This document shows, one piece after another, positions 8,785 to 16,713 of a DNA stretch of 39,114 nt. The stretch is from positions 1-39,114 of the forward strand of contig JACVJD010000020.1 of assembly GCA_015711825.1 (NCBI GenBank), read 5' to 3'. The position numbers and the translations under genes were made by a program. Source of the stretch: Candidatus Solincola daggyaiensis (GTDB lineage: Bacteria; Actinomycetota; Geothermincolia; Geothermincolales; RBG-13-55-18). The notes below the pieces were generated by a model. The model worked only from the letters and a program-made list of their open reading frames with translations, was not told the DNA's origin and searched no databases. Within the stretch, counting starts at the first letter, position 1, and each line of letters starts with the position of its first letter.

Positions 8785-10425
8785 ATGCCGGTAAAATATA
8801 TCTTCGTGACCGGAGGGGTGTCGTCCTCGCTGGGGAAGGGGATCACCGCGGCATCCATCGGAAGGCTCCTCAAGGCGCGCGGCCTCAAGGTGACCATGCA
8901 GAAGATGGACCCCTATATCAACGTGGACCCGGGGACCATGAACCCCTTCCAGCACGGAGAGGTGTTCGTCACCGACGACGGCACCGAGACCGACCTCGAC
9001 CTGGGCCACTACGAGCGCTTTGTCGACGAGCACCTGGGGAGGGAGAACAACGTCACCACCGGCAGCGTTTACTGGTCCATCATCTCACGCGAGCGCAAGG
9101 GGGAGTTTTTGGGGGGCACGGTGCAGGTGATCCCCCACGTAACCAACGAGATCAAGGAGCGTATCCTGCGCCTCACCCGCTCCAGCGAGGTGGACGTGGT
9201 GATCACCGAGATAGGGGGCACGGTGGGGGACATAGAGAGCCTGCCCTACCTGGAGGCGATCCGGCAGTTCAAGAAGGACGTCGGCCCTGAGAACGTCATG
9301 TATATTCACGTGAGCCTGGTGCCCTACCTCGAGACCACCAAGGAGATGAAGACCAAGCCCACCCAGCACAGCGTAAAGGAGCTGCGCTCCATGGGCATCC
9401 AGCCCGACGCCATCGTGTGCCGGTCCAAGGAGCCCATCGGAATGGACCTCAAGGACAAGATATCCCTGCTCTGCGACATCGACATCGAGGGCGTGATCTC
9501 CGCGCACACCGCGGACTGCATTTACGAGGTTCCTCTGCTCCTGCACGCGGAGGGGCTTGGCGACTACGTGGCCAGGCACCTGGGGCTGGAGGGACACGAG
9601 GAAGACCTCTCGGAGTGGGAGGAGATGGTGCGCAGGATAAAAGCCGCCTCCCAAAGGGTGAGCATCGGGGTGGTAGGGAAATACGTGGACCTCTCCGATG
9701 CCTACCTTTCCATCATCGAGAGCCTGCAGCACGGCGGCTACGCCCACGGCGCGCGCGTGGAGATCGCGTGGATAGCCTCCGACGATATCACCCGCGAGAA
9801 CGTGGGGGAGCTCCTGGCGGGGCTGGACGGCATCCTCATCCCGGGCGGCTTCGGGGTGCGAGGGGTGGACGGAAAAGTGGAGGCCATACGCTACGCGAGA
9901 GAGAGCCGCGTGCCCTTTTTCGGCATCTGCCTGGGGCTGCAGTGCGCGGTCATCGAGACGGCCAGGAACCTGTGCGGCCTGGAGAAGGCCAACAGCTCGG
10001 AGTTCGATCCCGCCACCCCCCACCCGGTCATCGACCTCCTGCCCAGCCAGCGCGACGTGGACGAGATGGGGGGGACCATGCGCCTGGGGCTCTATCCCTG
10101 CAAGCTTGAAGAGGGCTCCCTCGCCCATGCCTGCTACGGAGAGGAGGTTATCTACGAGCGTCACCGCCATCGCTATGAGGTGAACAACCACTATCGCAGC
10201 CAGCTCCAGGAGGCCGGCCTGGTCTTCTCCGGGCTCTCCCCCGACGGACGGCTGGTGGAGATAATCGAGCGCAGGGACCATCCCTGGTTCCTGGCCGGGC
10301 AGTTCCACCCCGAGTTCAAGTCCCGCCCCAACCGCCCCCATCCCCTCTTCCGGGATTTCGTCGCGGCGGCCCTGAGGCGCAGGGCGGGGCTGGAAGAAGC
10401 GCCCAATCTCAAGGTGGTGGGCTGA
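8785..10425 (+). CDS. pyrG: CTP synthase
   Basis: [64 protein letters not shown]-terminal GATase [15 protein letters not shown]. Confidence 0.98.
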   Translation: MPVKYIFVTGGVSSSLGKGITAASIGRLLKARGLKVTMQKMDPYINVDPGTMNPFQHGEVFVTDDGTETDLDLGHYERFVDEHLGRENNVTTGSVYWSIISRERKGEFLGGTVQVIPHVTNEIKERILRLTRSSEVDVVITEIGGTVGDIESLPYLEAIRQFKKDVGPENVMYIHVSLVPYLETTKEMKTKPTQHSVKELRSMGIQPDAIVCRSKEPIGMDLKDKISLLCDIDIEGVISAHTADCIYEVPLLLHAEGLGDYVARHLGLEGHEEDLSEWEEMVRRIKAASQRVSIGVVGKYVDLSDAYLSIIESLQHGGYAHGARVEIAWIASDDITRENVGELLAGLDGILIPGGFGVRGVDGKVEAIRYARESRVPFFGICLGLQCAVIETARNLCGLEKANSSEFDPATPHPVIDLLPSQRDVDEMGGTMRLGLYPCKLEEGSLAHACYGEEVIYERHRHRYEVNNHYRSQLQEAGLVFSGLSPDGRLVEIIERRDHPWFLAGQFHPEFKSRPNRPHPLFRDFVAAALRRRAGLEEAPNLKVVG

Positions 10426-10467
10426 GATATGCCCTGGCGACGCGGCTACTGAGGGACGGGAGCGTTT

Positions 10468-11592
10468 ATGGACAGGGTGCTCAGGACGTTCATGGAGTTG
10501 GCGGCCATCGCCAGCGAGACCTATCACGAAGGCGAGTTGGCGTCATACGTCATGAGGGCGGCCCGCGATGCCGGTTTCGACCCCTATATGGACAACGCGG
10601 GCAAGGCCATAGGAGGCGAGGCGGGGAACCTGTACATAAGCCTTCCGGCACGCGGCGTGGACGCGCCTCCCGTCGTCTTCTGCGCCCACATGGACACCGT
10701 ATCGCCGGGCAAAGGGGTGGAGCCGGTACTGAAAGACGATAGGGTGATATCTAGCGGCAAGACGGTGCTGGGGGCGGACTGCAAGGCGGGGGTAGCGGCC
10801 ATAGTGGAGCTCATGCTCCTGTCGGCGGAGGGCGATCTGCGGCACGGTCCCCTGGAGATGTTGCTCACGGTGGCGGAGGAGAAACAGCTGCAGGGGGTAC
10901 ACCGCCTGGAGCGCGAGAGGCTGAAGGCGCGTCACGCCTTCGTGCTCGACGGAGAGGGGGGAGTGGGGGCGATCATCAACGCCTCCCCCACCCAGGACAA
11001 CCTGGAGTTCGTCTTCCACGGCAAAGCGGCGCACGCGGGAGTGGAGCCCGAGAAGGGTAAAAACGCCATCTTCGGGGCCGCGTGGGCCATAAGCCTCATG
11101 CGGCTGGGTCGCATCGACAGCGAGACCACCGCCAATATCGGCATCATCCGGGGCGGCAGGGCGGTGAACATCGTGCCCGATCACGTGGTGGTGGAGGGGG
11201 AGGTCAGATCCCACGATCCCCGCAAGCTCGATGAGCAGAGGAAATCCATGGTGCGGGCGGCCCTCGAGGCCGAGGGGGCGGTGGGGGTGGGGGTGGAGGT
11301 GAAGGTGGAGCGGGCTTACGACGGCTACCGCATAGATAACGCCGATCCCCTGGTGCTTCTGGCCAAGGAGGCGGGGAAGGCCATGGGCATGAAGATGGAG
11401 CTCAAGTCCTCGGGAGGAGCCAGCGACGCCAACTTCCTCAACGCGGAGGGGATAAAAGCGCTCGTGTTGAGCATCGGCGCGAGGGAGCCCCATACCACCC
11501 ACGAGTACCTGGAGGCGCGCGACCTCACCAGGTTGGTGAGGCTGTGCGCGGAGATAGCGGCCTCCGCGGGTAGATTGAGGATGGCGAAATGA
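10468..11592 (+). CDS. M20 family metallopeptidase (PepT-like)
   Basis: VVFCAHMDTVSPGKG, VLGADCKAGVAAIVE, AEEKQLQGV, GKAAHAGVEPEKGKNAI. Confidence 0.88.
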   Translation: MDRVLRTFMELAAIASETYHEGELASYVMRAARDAGFDPYMDNAGKAIGGEAGNLYISLPARGVDAPPVVFCAHMDTVSPGKGVEPVLKDDRVISSGKTVLGADCKAGVAAIVELMLLSAEGDLRHGPLEMLLTVAEEKQLQGVHRLERERLKARHAFVLDGEGGVGAIINASPTQDNLEFVFHGKAAHAGVEPEKGKNAIFGAAWAISLMRLGRIDSETTANIGIIRGGRAVNIVPDHVVVEGEVRSHDPRKLDEQRKSMVRAALEAEGAVGVGVEVKVERAYDGYRIDNADPLVLLAKEAGKAMGMKMELKSSGGASDANFLNAEGIKALVLSIGAREPHTTHEYLEARDLTRLVRLCAEIAASAGRLRMAK

Positions 11593-12164
11593 GGGACGGA
11601 CGGGACGAGACGCTGGAAAGGAAGACCATCTTCGAGGGCAAGGTGGTGAGGCTTTACCTGGACCGCGTGCGCCTGCCGGACGGCAAGGAGGCGGAGAGGG
11701 AGGTGGTGTTGCATCGGGGTGCGGTGGGCATGGTGGCGCTTGACCATGAGGGTGGGGTTTTTCTGGTCAGGCAATACCGCCACGCCACCGGCGAGCATTT
11801 GGTGGAGATCCCCGCCGGAAAGCTCGACGCCGATGAGGATCCCATGGAGTGCGCGCGTCGTGAGCTCATGGAGGAAATAGGCTGTGCGGCGCGAAGCTGG
11901 CACCGCTTGGCTTCCTTCTACACCTCGCCGGGTTTCAGCGACGAGGTGCTGCACCTTTACCTGGCGCGTGGCCTGGTGCAGGGAGACGCCTCTCCGGACG
12001 AGGACGAGTTCCTGGAGGTTATGCGCGTTTCCCTGCACGAGGCCCTTTCCATGGTGGCGAGGGGGGAGATCAAGGACTCCAAGACGGTGGCGGGACTGGC
12101 GCTGGCGTCGCTATACCTGGCGGGTGCTTATCCCCTACAGGACCAAGGCGGTGAGGAAGCGTGA
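11589..12164 (+). CDS. NUDIX hydrolase (ADP-ribose pyrophosphatase-like)
   Basis: Nudix box GKLDADEDPMECARRELMEEIGC; ATGA overlap with the upstream gene. Confidence 0.9.
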   Translation: MRDGRDETLERKTIFEGKVVRLYLDRVRLPDGKEAEREVVLHRGAVGMVALDHEGGVFLVRQYRHATGEHLVEIPAGKLDADEDPMECARRELMEEIGCAARSWHRLASFYTSPGFSDEVLHLYLARGLVQGDASPDEDEFLEVMRVSLHEALSMVARGEIKDSKTVAGLALASLYLAGAYPLQDQGGEEA

Positions 12165-13309
12165 ACGTCGGCGTGCCCCGCGAGATACTGGACCAGGAAT
12201 ACCGCGTCGCGCTCACGCCGCAAGGGGCGCATGAGCTGGTGGCGGAAGGGCACAAGGTGCTGGTGGAGGAGGGAGCCGGGGAGGGCTCCAGCATCTCCGA
12301 CCATGATTACCGCAGGGCGGGGGCCTTGCTGGTGCGGGGGCCGGATGAGGTTTACGCTGAAAGCGATCTCATCCTGAAGGTAAAGGAGCCGCAGCCACAG
12401 GAATACCCCATGCTGAAGGCGGGGCTCATCATCTTCACCTACCTGCACCTGGCGGCCCATCGCGAGCTGACCGAGGAGCTCATGCGCCGCAGGGTGGCGG
12501 CCGTCGCCTACGAGACCGTGCAACGCCGTGACGGGAGCCTGCCTCTGCTGGCGCCCATGAGCGAGGTGGCGGGGCGTATGGCACCCCAAGTGGGAGCGCA
12601 TTATCTGGAGAAGATGAACGGGGGCAGGGGGATGCTGCTCGGCGGGGCCACGGGAGTCCCCCCCGCCAACGTGGTGATCCTGGGAGCGGGCATCGTGGGC
12701 TCACATTCCGCCATCCTGGCTACGGGCATGGACGCCCACGTCATCGTGATGGACAAGGCCCTGGACCGCCTGCGTTATCTAGAGCACATCCTGCACGGCC
12801 GCATTACCACCATGGTGTCCAACAAGATGAACGTGAGGGAGATGGTGAGGGACGCGGATCTGGTGATAGGAGCGGTGCTCATTCCCGGGGCCAGGGTCCC
12901 GGTGCTGGTGGACGAGGAGACGGTGCGGGAGATGCGGCCAGGATCGGTGGTGGTGGACATCGATATAGACCAGGGGGGGTGCATCACCACCGCGCGACCT
13001 ACCACCCACTCCAGCCCGGTGTATGTGGAACATGACGTATTGCATTACTGCGTGGGAAACATCCCGGGCATCGTCCCCCGCACCTCCACCTTCGCTCTCA
13101 CCAACGTGACCCTTCCCTACGCACAGGAGATCGCGTCCCTGGGGTTGACGGAGGCGGCGAGGAGGGATCCCAGCCTGGCCGCGGGCATCAACGTCATCGA
13201 GGGGAGAGTTACCTCAAGGCCGGTGGCCGAGGCCCATGGGCTGGAATACAAAAGGCTGGAACACGTTCTACCCATCGGCCTTCCCGGGGACCGCTTTTTC
13301 GGCGTCTGA
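12161..13309 (+). CDS. ald: Alanine dehydrogenase
   Basis: MNVGVPREILDQEYRVALTPQGAHELVAEGHKVLVEEGAGEGS; GGATGVPPANVVILGAGIVG; GTG start overlapping the NUDIX stop. Confidence 0.93.
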   Translation: MNVGVPREILDQEYRVALTPQGAHELVAEGHKVLVEEGAGEGSSISDHDYRRAGALLVRGPDEVYAESDLILKVKEPQPQEYPMLKAGLIIFTYLHLAAHRELTEELMRRRVAAVAYETVQRRDGSLPLLAPMSEVAGRMAPQVGAHYLEKMNGGRGMLLGGATGVPPANVVILGAGIVGSHSAILATGMDAHVIVMDKALDRLRYLEHILHGRITTMVSNKMNVREMVRDADLVIGAVLIPGARVPVLVDEETVREMRPGSVVVDIDIDQGGCITTARPTTHSSPVYVEHDVLHYCVGNIPGIVPRTSTFALTNVTLPYAQEIASLGLTEAARRDPSLAAGINVIEGRVTSRPVAEAHGLEYKRLEHVLPIGLPGDRFFGV

Positions 13310-13313
13310 GATC

Positions 13314-14255
13314 ATGGGGAGAGGAAGCCTGGGCGGGGAAAGCGGCGGGGTCGCGGTGAAGGGAGCCTGGAAAGAGCCGCTGGCCGAGTACCTGGTGTTT
13401 CTAGGGGTGCAGAGAGGGCTGTCGCCTCACACCGTGGAGGCCTACCGCAGGGACCTTGAAAGGTGGATCGCCTTCGCCCGGGGGCGCGGGAGGGAATCGC
13501 CGGGGGAAGTGGAAAGGGACGATCTAACCGCCTTCCTGGAGTACCTACGCGCTCAAGGATTGTCCGCGAGGTCGGTGGCGAGGGCGGTGGCGAGCCTGCG
13601 GGGTTTCCAGCGCTTTATGCTCGAGGAAGGCTTGTCGCCGGGATTTCCGGTGGCGGATCTCGCGACCCCAAGGCATACCCGTCCCCTGCCCCGCGTGCTC
13701 TCCAGGGACGAGGTAAGCAGGCTGCTGGATCAGCCCATCCCCCGGGATCCCCTCGGGCTGCGCGACAAGGCCATCCTGGAGACCCTTTACAGCACGGGCA
13801 TGCGCATCTCCGAGCTCACCGGGCTGGACCTGGAGGATATGGACCTGCGGGAGATGGAGGTGCGCGTGTTGGGCAAGGGGGCGAAGGAGCGGTTGGTGCC
13901 GGTGGGGCAGCCCGCCGCCGCCGCCCTAGGGGATTACCTCGCCTTCGGGCGGCCCAAGCTCTCTGCCCGCCCCGGACAGAGAGCGCTGTTCCTCAATGCC
14001 AGGGGGGGGAGACTGACGCGCCAGGGCGCCTGGGGGGTGGTGAGAAAATACGCCGCAAGAGTGGGGCTTTGCGAGCGCATGACCCCACACACCCTTCGCC
14101 ACAGCTACGCCACCCACCTCCTGGAAAGCGGCGCCGACCTCCGACATATCCAGGAGCTGCTCGGGCATGCCAGCGTGAGCACCACCCAGGTCTATACCCA
14201 CGTGACCAGGGCCAGGCTCCGGGAGGTTTATCTCAGGGCCCACCCCCGCGCCTGA
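13314..14255 (+). CDS. xerD: Tyrosine recombinase XerD-like
   Basis: ETLYSTGMRISELTGLDLEDMDL, TPHTLRHSYATHLLESGADLRHIQELLGHASVSTTQVYTHV (RHRH..Y catalytic set). Confidence 0.92.
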   Translation: MGRGSLGGESGGVAVKGAWKEPLAEYLVFLGVQRGLSPHTVEAYRRDLERWIAFARGRGRESPGEVERDDLTAFLEYLRAQGLSARSVARAVASLRGFQRFMLEEGLSPGFPVADLATPRHTRPLPRVLSRDEVSRLLDQPIPRDPLGLRDKAILETLYSTGMRISELTGLDLEDMDLREMEVRVLGKGAKERLVPVGQPAAAALGDYLAFGRPKLSARPGQRALFLNARGGRLTRQGAWGVVRKYAARVGLCERMTPHTLRHSYATHLLESGADLRHIQELLGHASVSTTQVYTHVTRARLREVYLRAHPRA

Positions 14256-14610
14256 GGAATCGCCGATTCATGCACCACCCGGAGCGTCGCGCCTCCTCGC
14301 TCCTCTGCAACGCGCGCAGATCCCGATTCTCTCGCGGGTTGCCGTAATCCTGTCGCGGGGAATGTTCGGAATGCGGGCGCGGTTTGTGTTATGAATATAA
14401 GCGGCAGGGAAGCAAGTAAGAAGCCGGCGGGTTACATCGCCCCGGTAGCGATGGTTTCTAAAAGAAGGAATATGGGAATATTGCGAGTAAGCAATGGCAG
14501 GGATCAAGGATGCGGTTGCGGAAGGAATGTGCGATTGAGGGATTGTCGCAAGGGAGGTGATGCGAGGGATAGATGTTTGCACGACATGGAAGGAAAGGAG
14601 GTGAACATCG

Positions 14611-15963
14611 ATGCCGGATGTGTCCGTGATAAGGGACTACGCCATCAAGAAGACCATCAACGGCTTAATCTTCGTTCTTCCCAATATCCCCGACGACAAG
14701 CTGCTCTCCTTCGCGGAGAAGTTCCTGGGGACGGTAAAATGGCCCGACGGGCAGGAGTTCCTGCGCTCGCTCATCCTGCAGGTGAAGAACCGCCTGCCGG
14801 AACTGCACCGTAACGTGCGCCGGGGGGCCATCAACTTTCTCACCGACGCTCTCTTCTACAAGGCCAGGGTGAGGGAGGCCTACGAGCGGGAGCACGGCTA
14901 CAGCCCTCCGCTGTTGCTGGTGATCAGCCCCACCATGCGCTGCAACCTCAAGTGCGTGGGTTGCTATGCGGGCATGTATTCCAAGAAAGACGACTTGCCG
15001 CCGGAGGTGCTGGACCGCGTGCTTAGCGAGGCCAAGGAGATGGGCATCTACTTCATCGTCATCTCCGGTGGCGAGCCCTTCTCTTATAAGCCCCTGTTGG
15101 GCATGTTCGAGAAGCACCACGATATTACCTTCCAGGTCTACACCAACGGCACCCTCATCGACCGCGAGCTGGCGGGGAGGATCGCGGAACTGGGCAACGT
15201 CATCCCCTGTATCTCCGTGGAGGGGTACGGGGAGGAGACCGACGCGCGTCGGGGCAAGGGAGTGTACGACAAGGTGCTCCAGGCCATGGACAACCTCAAG
15301 CAGGCCAGGGCCCTTTTCGGTTTCTCGGCCACCGTGACCCGCTTCAATTCCGACCTGCTCACCAGCGAGGACTTCGTGGACTACTACATGGACGAGAAGG
15401 GTTGCTTCATAGGCTGGTACTTCCAGTATATGCCCATCGGGACCCGGCCCTCCCTTGAGCTCATGACCACCCCCGAGCAGCGCATACAGCGTCTGGAGCG
15501 CGTCACGCGCATGCGCAGGGAGAAAAGGGCGCTCATCTCCGATTTCTGGTGCGACGGGCCTCTCGTGGGGGGGTGCCTGGCGGCGGGTCGGCAGTACCTG
15601 CACATCAACCAGAACGGGGACGTGGAGCCCTGCGTGTTCGTGCACTTCGCGGTGGACAACATCAAGGAGAAGTCCCTGTCGGAGGTGCTGGAATCGGATT
15701 TCTTCCGCTCCATACGCGAGCGCGCGCCCTACCACCCCAATCTCCTCCGCCCATGCATGGTCATCGACCACCCCTACGTGCTCAGGGAGTGCGTGGAGAA
15801 GTGCGGGGCAAGGCCCACCCACCCCGAGGCGGAGGGCATCATCAACGACCTCGCGCCCGACCTCGACCGTTACGGAGAGGAGTACGGGCGACTGGCCGAT
15901 CCCATCTGGGAGGAGCGCTACCAGGAGACGGCGGTGGAGGTGAGGCGCCTCCACACCGCCTGA
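14611..15963 (+). CDS. Radical SAM protein with SPASM-like C-terminal region
   Basis: SPTMRCNLKCVGCYAG (CxxxCxxC), VISGGEPFSYKPLL, C-terminal GGCLAAGRQYLHINQNGDVEPC and further Cys; SD AGGAAAGGAGGTG. Confidence 0.88.
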   Translation: MPDVSVIRDYAIKKTINGLIFVLPNIPDDKLLSFAEKFLGTVKWPDGQEFLRSLILQVKNRLPELHRNVRRGAINFLTDALFYKARVREAYEREHGYSPPLLLVISPTMRCNLKCVGCYAGMYSKKDDLPPEVLDRVLSEAKEMGIYFIVISGGEPFSYKPLLGMFEKHHDITFQVYTNGTLIDRELAGRIAELGNVIPCISVEGYGEETDARRGKGVYDKVLQAMDNLKQARALFGFSATVTRFNSDLLTSEDFVDYYMDEKGCFIGWYFQYMPIGTRPSLELMTTPEQRIQRLERVTRMRREKRALISDFWCDGPLVGGCLAAGRQYLHINQNGDVEPCVFVHFAVDNIKEKSLSEVLESDFFRSIRERAPYHPNLLRPCMVIDHPYVLRECVEKCGARPTHPEAEGIINDLAPDLDRYGEEYGRLADPIWEERYQETAVEVRRLHTA

Positions 15964-15982
15964 CCACCGAAAGCGGGAAGAT

Positions 15983-16014
15983 GGCGGGCCGCCCAAGGGC
16001 GGCCCGCCTTTTTT
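15983..16014 (+). terminator. Strong intrinsic terminator after the radical SAM gene
   Basis: GGCGGGCCGCCC-AA-GGGCGGCCCGCC followed by TTTTTT. Confidence 0.92.
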
Positions 16015-16376
16015 ACGTCCCTGGCGTTGCTCATGGTCCCCTTCTCGTACGGCCATGGACCGGGAGTCGCCGCCAGGGTAGGGGTTTTTCCTCCGCAGTT
16101 CGGGATCTCCTTCCGGCGCCACCCCGGCACGCCTGGTCCTCCCCGCTCCCACCCTTTATGCGGCTATAGGGAGCAGCGTCGCTTCCGGGTGCTGCCCTCC
16201 GCAGGCGATGCGGCGACGGCACCGTCGGCGTTACGCGACTCCGGGCTGCCGGATGGCGGGGTTGGTGCGTGAATTGCCGGGTGATATGCCGGGCGGCGGA
16301 GATCATGGTACGGGCATGGCGATATGCCGGGCCTTTGGGCCCCGCAGAGGCATCAATGCAACCTTTGTCACCTGGC

Positions 16377-16396
16377 CATCAACCGAATGGTTGATG
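16377..16396 (+). repeat. Perfect hairpin CATCAACC-GAAT-GGTTGATG
   Basis: 8-bp perfect arms, 4-nt loop; related hairpins at 35949-35964 and 37739-37758. Confidence 0.7.
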
Positions 16397-16488
16397 CCCG
16401 GTACGGTTCGAGGCGGACAAACTGACATTGCCTCCAAAAACATGCCGAACAGGCGGGTTCGCGTCTCGAGCGGGAAAGGGGATAGGGC

Positions 16489-16713
16489 ATGATGAACACC
16501 GACTGCCGTCGCTGCGGAAGCGCAGGATCCGTGGAGTTCGGGATGTGCCAGGTGTGCTACTGCGACCACTCGCGTATCGACAAGGCGCCTTGCGGGACGG
16601 GCGCTGCGCCCGCCCTCGAGGGAGGCGCGGCAGGGGCGGAGAACATGCTGCTCGGCAGGGCTCGGACGTCCCCCGTCGCGTACGAGCGGGAGGCGGAGGC
16701 GGTCACCGCATAA
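16489..16713 (+). CDS. Small putative zinc-ribbon protein
   Basis: MMNTDCRRCGSAGSVEFGMCQVCYCDH: paired CxxC motifs; 3' end overlaps the convergent TIG gene by 11 bp. Confidence 0.5.
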   Translation: MMNTDCRRCGSAGSVEFGMCQVCYCDHSRIDKAPCGTGAAPALEGGAAGAENMLLGRARTSPVAYEREAEAVTA

